A stretch of DNA of 57,250 nt from Acetobacteraceae bacterium. GTDB taxonomy: Bacteria > Pseudomonadota > Alphaproteobacteria > Acetobacterales > Acetobacteraceae. Below the pieces are notes generated by a model. It ran no database searches. It saw only the letters and a list, made by a program, of their open reading frames with translations, and was not told where the DNA came from. Location of the stretch: NCBI GenBank assembly GCA_003506895.1, contig DNXO01000073.1, positions 118,072-175,321 on the forward strand. Direction: 5' to 3'. Both the position numbers and the translations under genes were made by a program. Each line of letters starts with the position of its first letter. Positions within the stretch are counted from its first letter, which is position 1. This document shows, in pieces, positions 25,918 to 34,795 of this stretch.

Positions 25918-26183
25918 GTGGGTCCCTCCTGGGAGTGCGGTTTCACGGAAGATTAGCGGATTGGGAGCTGCATGGCGAGGCGGGGCGGCCTATCCATCCG
26001 GGATTGCGTCTTATTTCGATGAGTTTCATCGCAACATTCCGGCAAAGACCTGTTGCAGGAAGTAAGTAAATCGTGAGATAAGTCCGATCATACACTTAAC
26101 GGTGAGTTCTTATGTTTTAACAATACTTAGTTCGTATTTGTCTCCAAAGATCGTTCTATCAAAGCACGAACGGGGACACTCAA

Positions 26184-27437
26184 GTGCGGATCAATTTCAT
26201 TTACGACAGCAGCGTGGCCGCCGCTCCGGCCGCCTTCAAAACGGCACTGGCCGAGGCAGCCGCTTATCTGGACAGCCTGATCACCAACACCATCACGGTG
26301 AACATTCAGGTCGGCTGGGGCGAGGACAATGGCGCGGCGATTACGCCCAACAGCCTGTCCACCGGGGGGCCGCGGCAGGCCGGAATCGGCATGACCTACG
26401 CCCAGTTGAAAGCCGCCCTGACCACCAACGCGACCAGTGCGGCGGATCAGACGATGCTGGCGAATATGCCCGCGACCGACCCCACCAATGGCGGCAATTT
26501 CTACATCACCGCCGCGCAACAGAAGGCGTGGGGACTGCTGCCGGCGACCGGTGCCGAGATCGACGGGAATATCGGTTTCAGCGCGACCGTAAACTGGACC
26601 TTCGACCCCAATAATCGGTCCGCGGCCGGCGCCTATGATTTCATCGGCGATGCCGAGGCTGAAATCACCCACGCGATTGGGCGGTTTCCGGGGCTGCAGC
26701 TATCCGCGCCGGGCTGGTACTCGCCGCTGGATCTGATGCGCTACGCCAGTCCGGGGGTCAACGGACTGTCAGTGGGTGCGCCAGCCTATTTCTCAATCAA
26801 TGGCGGCGCGACCAACCTGAATGCGTTCAACACCATCGGCGACCCCAGTGACTGGACGACGTCGGTTCGCAGCGACGCGTTCGGCGACGGGTACACCGGC
26901 CAGACCATGGTCATGACTCAAACGGATCAGACCCTGCTGGATACACTGGGCTACACGATCGCAGGTGCGCCAATCCCGGCGCCAACCCCGACACCGACGT
27001 CCACACCCGCTCCGACACCAACGCCCACTTCAACGCCGGCGTTATCCGCGGCGCAGGAGGCGCGGATTCTCAGTCTTGCGAATGTTACCTTCGGCGCGGC
27101 GCCGACGCAGGCGGAGTTCGATGCGGCCGCGACCATCGTGATCGGCGGCGGCAGCCTGAACCAGGTCGCCATGGCCTTCATGCAGGACCCCGAGTACAGC
27201 GCGGTTTATGGAGGCGATAAGACGCCCAGCAGCTTTGTTCACGCGGTGTTTGCTGAAGCGCACATCCCGGCGAATGCGTGGGTCGAAATGAAAGATATTC
27301 GATCGATTGCTTATGGAAGCCTATCCCGAGCGGATATGCTGGTTATGGCTTCGCAGGATTCCGCGCATACGGCGTACATGTCCACCTTGTCCCCGGCTGC
27401 CGCCGGTTACACCCTGGCCGTAACCCCACATAGTTGA
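26184..27437 (+). CDS. Protease-like extracellular protein lacking a key zinc ligand
   Basis: A 417-residue protein. Residues 1-255 resemble bacterial secreted metalloproteases of the kind that start MRINFxYD and end the catalytic domain with a DxxLLDxLGY motif (here TDQTLLDTLGY). At the place of the zinc motif HExxH the sequence reads AEITH, so the first histidine is an alanine (codon GCT). A Thr/Pro linker (APTPTPTSTPAPTPTPT) joins it to a C-terminal domain of about 130 residues that resembles DUF4214-type surface domains (LSLANVTFGAAPTQAEFDAA). No N-terminal signal is visible, so type I secretion is possible. GTG start; weak Shine-Dalgarno. An AT-rich upstream region sets it apart from neighbours. 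Confidence 0.62.
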   Translation: MRINFIYDSSVAAAPAAFKTALAEAAAYLDSLITNTITVNIQVGWGEDNGAAITPNSLSTGGPRQAGIGMTYAQLKAALTTNATSAADQTMLANMPATDPTNGGNFYITAAQQKAWGLLPATGAEIDGNIGFSATVNWTFDPNNRSAAGAYDFIGDAEAEITHAIGRFPGLQLSAPGWYSPLDLMRYASPGVNGLSVGAPAYFSINGGATNLNAFNTIGDPSDWTTSVRSDAFGDGYTGQTMVMTQTDQTLLDTLGYTIAGAPIPAPTPTPTSTPAPTPTPTSTPALSAAQEARILSLANVTFGAAPTQAEFDAAATIVIGGGSLNQVAMAFMQDPEYSAVYGGDKTPSSFVHAVFAEAHIPANAWVEMKDIRSIAYGSLSRADMLVMASQDSAHTAYMSTLSPAAAGYTLAVTPHS

Positions 27438-27451
27438 ACCACGGGCCGGGG

Positions 27452-28141
27452 CTATTCCGCCATCATCAGCCCGGCCAAGGCCCTTGGTTCCGTCAGCATC
27501 GGATAGTGGCCGGTATCGAGTTCGTACCACCTTGCCTTCAGCGTCTCGGCGGCGCGCTTCTGGTGCGAAACCGGCGGATTGACGCTCTGCCTGCACCAGA
27601 TCACCGAGGCGTTCCAACTTTGCTGCCAGAAACTGTCCAGCTTCACCGGGGCGGCCATCGCCGCGACCGGATGCGGGGTGTATCGCGCCAGCGCCCATTC
27701 CTTCGTCGGCCCGTCCAGGGAGATGAACATGCGGTTCGCCGCATCCTCCCGCGTCGGGCCGGTGCCGATCGCGTCCGTCACGGCGCCGGGACGCTTGACG
27801 TGGTCGGCGACGGATTCACCGTTGAACAGCGCCAGGGCATCGGCCATCACGATCCGGCCAATCCGGTCGCGTGCGGTTTCGGCGACGCGAGCGGCGACCA
27901 TGCCGCCGCAGCTTGTGCCGACCAGGACGATGTCGTGCAGGTCCTCGAAAAACAGCATCTCGACGATCTCGGCCGCCTGCGATTCCGTATCGATCCCCGG
28001 ACGAAGCGCGTGCCGGCGTTCGGCGCATCCATCCAGGGTCGGCGTGAACACGTTATGGCCGGCGGCGCGCAGATGCGGCGTGACCCGGTTCCAGATCCAG
28101 CCGCCCTGATAGGCGCCGTGCAGCAGCACATAGGTTGCCAT
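27452..28141 (-). CDS. Alpha/beta hydrolase
   Basis: A 229-residue alpha/beta hydrolase, similar in style to small plant-esterase-like (SABP2/MES) bacterial hydrolases. The oxyanion region is LLHGAYQGGWIW, the nucleophile elbow is GTSCGG (GxSxG, with Ser the nucleophile and Cys after it), and the late catalytic His lies in DTGHYPMLTEP. Start is supported by AAGGGGAGACGG. It is divergent from a second, unrelated alpha/beta hydrolase at 28200. Substrate unknown. Confidence 0.83.
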   Translation of the reverse strand: MATYVLLHGAYQGGWIWNRVTPHLRAAGHNVFTPTLDGCAERRHALRPGIDTESQAAEIVEMLFFEDLHDIVLVGTSCGGMVAARVAETARDRIGRIVMADALALFNGESVADHVKRPGAVTDAIGTGPTREDAANRMFISLDGPTKEWALARYTPHPVAAMAAPVKLDSFWQQSWNASVIWCRQSVNPPVSHQKRAAETLKARWYELDTGHYPMLTEPRALAGLMMAE

Positions 28142-28199
28142 TTTGGCCGTCTCCCCTTCATTCTGGGCACAACATCAGCACAGCAAACGGGGAAACGCC

Positions 28200-29090
28200 A
28201 TGGCGAGCCAGACGGTCGGTTTCTATAGCGAGGGCACACGGCTGTCCGGCGACCTGTTCCTGCCCGAGGATTTGAACCCCGGCGAGCAACGCGCCGGCAT
28301 ACTGCTCTGTCACGGCTACACCGGCGTGCGGAACCTCTATCTCCCCGACACCGCCAAGGCGCTGACCGACGGCGGCTATGTCGTGCTGACCTTTGACTAC
28401 AAAGGGTGGGGCGACAGCGACGGCCCGAAGGCCCGCCTGTCGCCCTATGGGCGTGTCATAGACTCCCAGGCCGCACTCACCTTTCTGGGCGCCCAACCGA
28501 TGGTCGATGCGGACAGGCTTGGCATCTACGGGACCAGCTATGGCGGCGCGACCGTGGTTTGGACGGCGGCGGTCGATCCGCGGGTAAAGGCCGTCGTCTC
28601 CGTCGTCGGCATCGGCAACGGCCGCCGCTGGATGCGCAGCGTCCGCCATCCCGATGAGTTCGCCGATCTGCTAAAACGCTCGGAACAGGATCGTATCCAG
28701 CGCGTACTGACTGGAAAGTCGGAATACGTCGATCGCAATTCCGTCCTGCTGCCGGATCGCCAGTCGCTGGAGCTGGCAACCGCTGCCCGCAAGAACAATC
28801 CCAACGCGGTCGGCGAAATCCCGCTTGAATACATCGACGACACGCTCGGTTTTCACCCGGAATGGATCGTCGATAAGATCAGCCCGCGCCCGGTGCTGTT
28901 CATCACCAGCGACGACGACCGCCTGGTGCCGCCCGACGAAAGCGAGTCACTCTATGCCAAGGCCGGTGAACCCAAGAAGCTGATCACGCTGAAGGGCTGG
29001 GGCCACTATGAAGTCTATACCGGCGAGGCCTTTCGCCAGGTCATCGAGCCAACCCTGTCGTGGTATCGGCAACACCTTCCAGCGCGATGA
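28200..29090 (+). CDS. Alpha/beta hydrolase (dienelactone-hydrolase-like/peptidase S15-like)
   Basis: A 296-residue alpha/beta hydrolase. LLCHGYTGVRNLYLPDTA is the oxyanion region, FDYKGWGDSDG a typical loop, GTSYGGATVVW the nucleophile elbow (Ser about residue 121), DDDRLVPPDES carries the acid, and KGWGHYEVYTG the catalytic His. The long insertion between residues 150 and 215 is a lid. The family includes acyl-peptide and ester hydrolases with unknown natural substrates. Start ATG at 28200 behind GGGGAAACGCC. The region between the two divergent hydrolases is only 58 bases. Confidence 0.83.
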   Translation: MASQTVGFYSEGTRLSGDLFLPEDLNPGEQRAGILLCHGYTGVRNLYLPDTAKALTDGGYVVLTFDYKGWGDSDGPKARLSPYGRVIDSQAALTFLGAQPMVDADRLGIYGTSYGGATVVWTAAVDPRVKAVVSVVGIGNGRRWMRSVRHPDEFADLLKRSEQDRIQRVLTGKSEYVDRNSVLLPDRQSLELATAARKNNPNAVGEIPLEYIDDTLGFHPEWIVDKISPRPVLFITSDDDRLVPPDESESLYAKAGEPKKLITLKGWGHYEVYTGEAFRQVIEPTLSWYRQHLPAR

Positions 29091-29150
29091 ATGGACAGGC
29101 GGCTCCCAACCCGGTATCGGGCAGCCCTCAGATCGCCTGAAGGTGCCCGT

Positions 29151-29405
29151 ATGTCCGACGTTCCGCCCGACCACCTGTCCAACAACCCGGCCAGCCCGTT
29201 CTATAACGAGGCTGCGCTGCGCCGAGGCGTCGGCATACGCTTCAAGGGCGTGGAGAAAACCAACGTCGAGGAGTACTGCGTCAGCGAAGGCTGGGTCCGC
29301 GTCGCCGTCGGCAAGACGTTGGACCGGCGCGGCAATCCGCTGACCCTGAAGGCAACGGGTCCGGTCGAGCCCTATTTCCGCGATATCGCCGAGAACGCTG
29401 AGTAG
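29151..29405 (+). CDS. DUF3297 family protein
   Basis: An 84-residue protein that matches DUF3297 nearly end to end: PPDHLSNNPASPFYNEAALRRGVGIRF, KGVEKTNVEEYCVSEGWVRVAVGKTLDRRGNPLT and VEPYF. The family is small, soluble, glutathione-peroxidase-unrelated and of unknown function. The ATG at 29151 fits family starts; upstream codons in frame are not conserved-looking. It lies 60 bases after the alpha/beta hydrolase, so co-transcription is possible. Confidence 0.85.
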   Translation: MSDVPPDHLSNNPASPFYNEAALRRGVGIRFKGVEKTNVEEYCVSEGWVRVAVGKTLDRRGNPLTLKATGPVEPYFRDIAENAE

Positions 29406-29460
29406 CTGGGCTGAGCGTCGGGTTAAACGCCATATGAAGTGACGGCAGGTCCTGTGTACC

Positions 29461-29495
29461 TGTGTCATGGCCGTGCGTGGCGCGGCCATGACACA
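29461..29495. terminator. Strong hairpin between convergent genes
   Basis: TGTGTCATGGCC (29461-29472) pairs perfectly with GGCCATGACACA (29484-29495) around an 11-base loop. It sits between the convergent DUF3297 and aminotransferase genes and has no T-run on either side, so it is a bidirectional transcription-stopping hairpin at best. Confidence 0.5.
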
Positions 29496-29521
29496 ATTGA
29501 CAGCACTTTCACCGTAACCGG

Positions 29522-30751
29522 CTAACCCCGGATCACGTTCCCACTACGCACCGGAATGCCAGTCTCTTCGTAACAAACCCTGGCCAGCTCCGCCACGCCG
29601 GCCTTGATGGTTTCCTTGCTGGGCATGGCGAAACACAGACGCAGACAGTTGCTGGAGTTATCGGCGCTGACCGCCCATTCCGGACCCGGATTGAACACGA
29701 TCCCCGCATCGGCTGCGGGCTTCACCAGCTTGCGGACATCGACCTCCGGCGGCAGCTTGATCCACAGGAAGATGCCGCCCTTCGGCGCCCAGCATTCCGC
29801 TGACGATCCGAATTCGCGCGCCACCGCCTCGGTCATGGTTTCCAGCTTCCCGTGCAGGACGCCGTTCAGATGGCCTATGTGGCTGTCATAGTTTTTTGAG
29901 AAATACTCGGCGACAACCATCTGATCCAACGCACCGGTGCCGCTGTCGCCCTTCAGCGGCAGCAACCGGCTCATGATGTCCCATGGCGCGATTACGTAGC
30001 CAAGCCGCAGGGCAGGGGCCAGGGACTTCGAGAACGACCCAAGATGGATCACGCACCCGGGATCGAGCGCGTAAAGCGCCGGCGGGGCTTCGATTCCTTC
30101 CCACAGCAGGTCCGCATAGCACTCGTCCTCGAAGATCGCGACGTTGTATTCCTTCGCCAACGCGATCAGCGCGTGCCGGCGGTCCAGCGGCAGGATGCTG
30201 GCGGTCGGGTTTTGGATGGTCGGGATGGTGTAGATGAATTTCGGGGTGATCCCCTGCGCTTTCAGGTCCGCCAACTGGGCCGCGAGGGCGTCGATGACGA
30301 TCCCGTCGCCGTCCAGTTTCATGCCGACCAGCTTCGCGCCCAGTTTGCGGAACCGGTTCATCGCGCCCTGGTAACAGTATTCCTCGGTCAGCACCGTGTC
30401 GCCCGGGTTCACCAACAGCTTGCTGATCATGTCCAGACCCTGGCCGGACCCAGTGGTGATCAGGATGTCCTCGATCGGCGCGGTGATGCCGCGTTGCCGC
30501 TCGCACTTGTCGGCGACGAACTGACGCAGACCAGGATAGCCCTGCGGTCCAAGGCCAAGATTGTAGATCGCCAGCTTCGATCCCTCGCGGCGCAGGACCG
30601 AGGTGGCAGCCTCGATCAAGCCCTCAATGGGGATTTGTTCGGGATCGTTGTTGCCGCCAACGAAGTAGTATTTCGGAAATGGCGCCCAACGAGGCGCGGC
30701 CGGCGGCAGATCGGCGCTGAACAGCCGGTTGTAGTCAATTGTCGAAGACAT
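29522..30751 (-). CDS. PLP-dependent aminotransferase, class I/II
   Basis: A 409-residue fold-type I aminotransferase of the 2-aminoadipate/MocR-effector-domain type. Visible elements are YNLGLGPQGYPGLRQFVADKC, TTGSGQGLDMISKLL (cofactor phosphate region), IPTIQNPTAS, EDECYADLL (with the Asp contacting PLP nitrogen), and the Schiff-base lysine in LGSFSKSLAPALRLGYV. No GntR DNA-binding domain is present, so it is an enzyme rather than a MocR regulator. Start ATG 30751 behind AGGGGAAACG; codons further upstream look non-coding. It lies 32 bases after the SDR gene on the same strand. Amino donor unknown. Confidence 0.87.
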   Translation of the reverse strand: MSSTIDYNRLFSADLPPAAPRWAPFPKYYFVGGNNDPEQIPIEGLIEAATSVLRREGSKLAIYNLGLGPQGYPGLRQFVADKCERQRGITAPIEDILITTGSGQGLDMISKLLVNPGDTVLTEEYCYQGAMNRFRKLGAKLVGMKLDGDGIVIDALAAQLADLKAQGITPKFIYTIPTIQNPTASILPLDRRHALIALAKEYNVAIFEDECYADLLWEGIEAPPALYALDPGCVIHLGSFSKSLAPALRLGYVIAPWDIMSRLLPLKGDSGTGALDQMVVAEYFSKNYDSHIGHLNGVLHGKLETMTEAVAREFGSSAECWAPKGGIFLWIKLPPEVDVRKLVKPAADAGIVFNPGPEWAVSADNSSNCLRLCFAMPSKETIKAGVAELARVCYEETGIPVRSGNVIRG

Positions 30752-30783
30752 CCTGTCGTTTCCCCTGTTTTGTTCGTTGGACG

Positions 30784-31569
30784 TCACATCGTGTTCTGCA
30801 TATCCGCATCGACGCTGATCGCCTGACCGCTGATCGTGCCGCCGAACGGGCTGGCGAGATACAGCGCCATGTTGGCGATATCCTGCTGCGTGACGAAGCA
30901 CTTCAGGCTGGTCGTGGCCACGGTCCGCTCCGTCATTTCGTTTTCCGAGATCGATGCCGCTTCAGCCTTCGCCTTGATCACCGCCCGAATCCGCGGGCCA
31001 TCCACCGGCCCCGGCAGAATCGCGTTGACCCGGATGCCATCCGGCCCCAATTCGATCGACAGCGACTTGGTGAACCCGATCACGCCCCACTTCGCCGCGG
31101 CATACGGCGCCCGCAGCGCGAACCCGAATCGTCCGGCCGCCGAGGACAGATTGACGATCGCCCCGCCGCCATTGGCCCGTAGTGCCGGAATCGCCCGCCG
31201 CGACATATGGAACATCGAGCCGACGTCGATCCGCAGCGTGGCATCCAGTTCCTCGGGCGTCACATGCTCCACCAGCGCGGTCGGACCCGCGATGCCGGCG
31301 TTGTTGACCAGCACGTCCAGCCCGCCCAGGTGCTTCACGGCGGCGTCGATGAACGCCTCGCACTGCGCCGGATCGCCGGCATCGGCCCTCATCCCGGCAT
31401 GGCCGCAGGTCTCCAGCGCCTTCGTATCGACGTCGCTGACAAAGACCGTCGCGCCGCAATAGGCGAAACTATCCGCCATAACCTTGCCGATGCCGTTCGC
31501 GCCGGCCGAAATCGCCACCTTGTAGCCGGTCAGATCGACCGTCAGCGGTGTCAGTGCCCCGGAAACCAT
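30784..31569 (-). CDS. Short-chain dehydrogenase/reductase
   Basis: A 261-residue classical SDR. The cofactor loop is a slightly unusual SAGANGIGK, followed by LVNNAGIAGPT (NNAG motif), catalytic Ser in NLSSAAGRFG, and YAAAKWG (YxxxK) with PG motif ILPGPVDGPR. It probably oxidises or reduces a hydroxyl/keto group of an acyl or aromatic substrate with NAD(P). A good AAAGGGGAAG site supports the start. Upstream and divergent is the LVIVD-repeat gene; downstream on the same strand is the aminotransferase. Confidence 0.88.
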   Translation of the reverse strand: MVSGALTPLTVDLTGYKVAISAGANGIGKVMADSFAYCGATVFVSDVDTKALETCGHAGMRADAGDPAQCEAFIDAAVKHLGGLDVLVNNAGIAGPTALVEHVTPEELDATLRIDVGSMFHMSRRAIPALRANGGGAIVNLSSAAGRFGFALRAPYAAAKWGVIGFTKSLSIELGPDGIRVNAILPGPVDGPRIRAVIKAKAEAASISENEMTERTVATTSLKCFVTQQDIANMALYLASPFGGTISGQAISVDADMQNTM

Positions 31570-31635
31570 GCGTCACTTCCCCTTTCCCATGTGTTGGCTA
31601 ATGTGATCGCGCCGAATCAACAGGGAGGCAAGGGC

Positions 31636-32862
31636 ATGATCACGCCAGAGGGTGCGCGCAACATCTCGTTCGTCGGTCACACCGACCAGGGCGGGCGCGG
31701 CGATGGCGTCCAGGTCATGGTCAATCGTGGCCACGCGTATATCGGCACAAGAGTCAGCCGTGGCGTCGTGGTTACGGATGTGCGCGATCCGCGCAACCCG
31801 AAGCCCGTCAACTTCATGCCGATCCATCCGAATTCCTGGTGCATGCACCTGCAGACCGCCAACGACCTGCTGCTGTGCATCGAGGAACTGGACCTGAAGG
31901 CGCTGCTGTCGCTGAAGGATTATTATGGCGGGTCGAACCAGGTCGATTCCTCGCGCTATGGCAAGCGCGGCGAGGATTTCTCCGCCGGGATGCGGGTGTA
32001 CGACATCTCCGACCCCGCCAATCCCCGCCCGATCGGCTTCATGGAGGTCGAGGGGCTGGGTTTGCACCGAATCTGGTGGACCGGCGGTCGCTACGCCTAT
32101 GCCTCCGCGCTGCTGGATGGGTTCCTGGACCACATCCTGATCAGCATCGACATGGCGGACCCGACGAAGCCCAAAGAGGTGGGCCGCTGGTGGATCCCCG
32201 GTATGAACGCGGCGGCCGGGGAAACCGCCACCTGGACCGGCCGTTGGGCGCTGCATCACGCGGTGGTGGAGGACGGCATCGCCTATGGAAGCTGGCGCAA
32301 CGGCGGACTGACGATCCTGGATGTCAAGGATCCGGCGAACATGTCGCTGATCGCGCATCGCAACTGGTCGCCGCCTTATGCCGGCGGCACCCACAGTGCC
32401 CTTCCTCTGCACGATCGCGGCCTGCTGGTGGTCGCCGACGAGGCAGCGTTGAACATCGACCAGGAGCAGATGAAGCGCACCTGGGTGTTCGACATCCGCG
32501 AAAAATCCAACCCGATCTCGATCTCCACGATGCCCACGCCATCGGATCAGGACTACGTCAAGATCGGTGGCCAGTTCGGGCCGCACAACCTGCACGAGAA
32601 CCGCCCCGGATCGTTCCGGTCCTCGACCACGATCTTCGCGACATGGCAGAGCGCGGGCGTGCGTGTGTTCGACATCGAAAACCCCTACCGGCCGGAGGAA
32701 ATCGGTTACTTCGTGCCGCCCCAGCCGACGAAATGGATGGAGCCGATGCGGGGACGCGCGAAAGTCCGGCACACGGCGGATATCTTCGTCGCCGAGGACG
32801 GGCTGATGTACGTCACCGACTACGACGCCGGCCTGTACATCCTTCAATGGAACGGGGCGTAG
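31636..32862 (+). CDS. LVIVD-repeat protein
   Basis: A 408-residue protein built from repeated LVIVD-type beta segments, for example GVVVTDVRDPRNPKPV, MRVYDISDPANPRPIGF, LTILDVKDPANMSLIA and VRVFDIENPYRPEEIGYF, consistent with a beta-propeller. It has no signal peptide. LVIVD proteins of this type are often found with SDR, acyl-CoA and luciferase-like oxidoreductase genes in Alphaproteobacteria, but no activity is established to my knowledge. ATG chosen behind CAGGGAGGCAAGGGC. It begins a run with the next two genes (22 and 36 base gaps). Confidence 0.82.
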   Translation: MITPEGARNISFVGHTDQGGRGDGVQVMVNRGHAYIGTRVSRGVVVTDVRDPRNPKPVNFMPIHPNSWCMHLQTANDLLLCIEELDLKALLSLKDYYGGSNQVDSSRYGKRGEDFSAGMRVYDISDPANPRPIGFMEVEGLGLHRIWWTGGRYAYASALLDGFLDHILISIDMADPTKPKEVGRWWIPGMNAAAGETATWTGRWALHHAVVEDGIAYGSWRNGGLTILDVKDPANMSLIAHRNWSPPYAGGTHSALPLHDRGLLVVADEAALNIDQEQMKRTWVFDIREKSNPISISTMPTPSDQDYVKIGGQFGPHNLHENRPGSFRSSTTIFATWQSAGVRVFDIENPYRPEEIGYFVPPQPTKWMEPMRGRAKVRHTADIFVAEDGLMYVTDYDAGLYILQWNGA

Positions 32863-32884
32863 AAAAAATCCCAAGGAGGAAACA

Positions 32885-33820
32885 ATGAAAATCGGATTCA
32901 TCGGGCTGGGCATGATGGGCGCCGGCATGGCGTCGAACCTTCAAAAGGCCGGGCATGAGCTTGTGGTGCACGACCTGACACGGCAGGCCGCGTCCAAACA
33001 CCTGAACGCCGGCGCTGCCTGGGCCGATTCTCCACGCGCCGTCGCCCAGGCGTGCGACATCGTCTTCACTTCGCTGCCCACCCCAGCCGACGTGCAGCGG
33101 GTCGGCACCGGCACTGACGGCCTGATCGAGGGTTTTCGCAGCGGCGCCGCCTGGTTCGATCTGTCCACCAACGCGGTGGACGTGGTTCGGTCGCTGCATG
33201 CCACGTTCGCGGAGAAGGGGATCGACTTCCTCGACGCCCCGGTCAGCGGCGGCCCGAAAGGTGCCAACAGCGGCCGTCTGGCGATCTGGGTTGGCGGCGA
33301 CAAGGCCGTGTTCGACAAATACCACGCGGCCCTTTCGGCCATGGGCGATCAGGCGGCCTATATCGGGCCGATCGGCGCCGGGTCGATCGCCAAGCTGGTT
33401 CACAATGCCACCTCCGCCGCCGTCAATGTGGTGCTGTCCGAGGTCTTCACCATGGGCATCAAGGCCGGTGTCGAGCCGCTGGCGCTGTTCGAGGCGGTTC
33501 GTCAGGGCGCCTCGGGCCGCAGCCGTTTGTTCGATCGCCTGGCCGACCACTTCCTGCCCGGCAGCTACGACCCCGCCGACTTCGCCTTGCGCCTGCTGCA
33601 CAAGGACGTCAGCCTCGCCTGCCAGCTTGCCCGCGATGTCCAGGTGCCGATGCGCCTGACCAACATGGCGCTGATGGAACTGACCGAGGGACTGAACCGG
33701 GGTTGGGGTGCGCGCGACTCTCGCGTGGCGGCACTGCTGCAACAGGAACGCGCCGGCATCCCGCCGATCGCTGTGCCGCCAGAAAAAATCAGGGCGGTGT
33801 TTGAGGCAGACCAAAAGTAG
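32885..33820 (+). CDS. 3-hydroxyisobutyrate dehydrogenase-family oxidoreductase
   Basis: A 311-residue beta-hydroxyacid dehydrogenase. N-terminal dinucleotide motif GFIGLGMMGAGMASNL, substrate-binding DAPVSGGPKGANSGRL, and catalytic Lys in GSIAKLVHNATSAA, in the usual KLxxN arrangement. The family converts 3-hydroxyacids to semialdehydes with NAD(P); tartronate semialdehyde and 3-hydroxyisobutyrate are typical substrates. A strong AAGGAGGAAACA precedes the ATG. It lies between the LVIVD gene and a luciferase-like oxidoreductase in one apparent operon. Confidence 0.88.
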   Translation: MKIGFIGLGMMGAGMASNLQKAGHELVVHDLTRQAASKHLNAGAAWADSPRAVAQACDIVFTSLPTPADVQRVGTGTDGLIEGFRSGAAWFDLSTNAVDVVRSLHATFAEKGIDFLDAPVSGGPKGANSGRLAIWVGGDKAVFDKYHAALSAMGDQAAYIGPIGAGSIAKLVHNATSAAVNVVLSEVFTMGIKAGVEPLALFEAVRQGASGRSRLFDRLADHFLPGSYDPADFALRLLHKDVSLACQLARDVQVPMRLTNMALMELTEGLNRGWGARDSRVAALLQQERAGIPPIAVPPEKIRAVFEADQK

Positions 33821-33856
33821 CAACGTACCGTTACGGGCAACAAAGGAGTCCCGACC

Positions 33857-34747
33857 ATGCAGCTAGGCGCCCTCATTCCGCAGAACGCGACCGGCGGAGG
33901 ACCTTCGGCCGTCCGCGACTATGCCCTGACCCTGGAGGCCATGGGCTACGATTTCCTGGAAGTTCCCGACCACGTCCTGGGCAGTAAACCCGCCACCGAC
34001 GATCCGCGCGCCTCGGTCGCGGACGCGCTCTACCATGACCCATTCGTGCTGATCGGGTTCCTGGCAGCCGCGACGACGAAGCTGACGTTTTCCACCGGGG
34101 TGTTGATCGTCGCCCAGCGCCAGACCGCATTGGTGGCGAAACAAGCGGCCTGCGTGGATGTGTTGTCCGGCAGCCGCTTCCGGCTTGGTATCGGTGTCGG
34201 CTGGAACCCGGTCGAGTTCACCGGCCTGAACGAAAACTTTCACAACCGAGGCCGCCGCTCGGAAGAGCAGGCCCAGGTCATGCAGGCCCTCTGGGCGAAC
34301 CAGTACGTCAACTTCAAGGGCAAGTACCACACCATCGACGACGCCGGGATCAACCCGCGCCCGGCCGCTGGCAAGGTGCCGCTTTGGTATGGCGGTCACC
34401 ACGAGCACACCTTACCGCGCATCGCCAAATGGGGCGACGGCTGGATGCCCAACGCCTATCCGCCGGACCAAACCGCGTTGGACGTGTTCGCCGAACTCCG
34501 CCGCCTGACCGAAAAAGCGGGCCGCGATCCGGCCAGCGTCGGGATCGAGGTCTGGACGTCATGCGGGCAGGGCACCGAGGCCGATTGGCGCAAGGAGGCC
34601 GCTTTCTGGAAGCAGGCCGGGGCGACCCATCTCTGCCTGACCACGACATTCAACCGCCGCCATCACCACGCGATCGCCAGCACCAGCATGGCGGACCATC
34701 TGGCGGCGGCGAAACGGTATCAGAACGCCGTCGGCGATCTGCTGTAA
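33857..34747 (+). CDS. LLM-class flavin/F420 oxidoreductase
   Basis: A 296-residue luciferase-like monooxygenase-fold protein: MQLGALIPQNATGG at the start, EVPDHVLGSKPA, LIVAQRQTALVAKQAACVDVLSGSRFRLGIGVGWNP in the middle and KVPLWYGGHHEHTLPRIAKWGDGW near residue 180. The style matches the TIGR03619-like F420-dependent group, although alphaproteobacterial use of F420 is not shown here, so an FMN enzyme is equally possible. Its start is behind CAAAGGAGTCCCGACC. It ends the LVIVD gene run; a strong hairpin follows. Confidence 0.85.
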   Translation: MQLGALIPQNATGGGPSAVRDYALTLEAMGYDFLEVPDHVLGSKPATDDPRASVADALYHDPFVLIGFLAAATTKLTFSTGVLIVAQRQTALVAKQAACVDVLSGSRFRLGIGVGWNPVEFTGLNENFHNRGRRSEEQAQVMQALWANQYVNFKGKYHTIDDAGINPRPAAGKVPLWYGGHHEHTLPRIAKWGDGWMPNAYPPDQTALDVFAELRRLTEKAGRDPASVGIEVWTSCGQGTEADWRKEAAFWKQAGATHLCLTTTFNRRHHHAIASTSMADHLAAAKRYQNAVGDLL

Positions 34748-34756
34748 CCCAGCCCT

Positions 34757-34786
34757 CCCCTTGTCCCGGATGTGCGGGACAAGGGG
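34757..34786. terminator. Perfect 12-bp hairpin between convergent oxidoreductase genes
   Basis: CCCCTTGTCCCG (34757-34768) and CGGGACAAGGGG (34775-34786) pair without mismatch around GATGTG. It lies 10 bases from each of two converging stop codons, the expected place for a bidirectional terminator, though T-tracts are absent. Confidence 0.65.
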
Positions 34787-34795
34787 TTGCCCCGG

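Noticed and set aside
27452..28141. Cysteine-nucleophile hydrolase (GTSCGG)
   Set aside because: The elbow is GxSxG with the serine in the nucleophile position; the Cys is the following residue.
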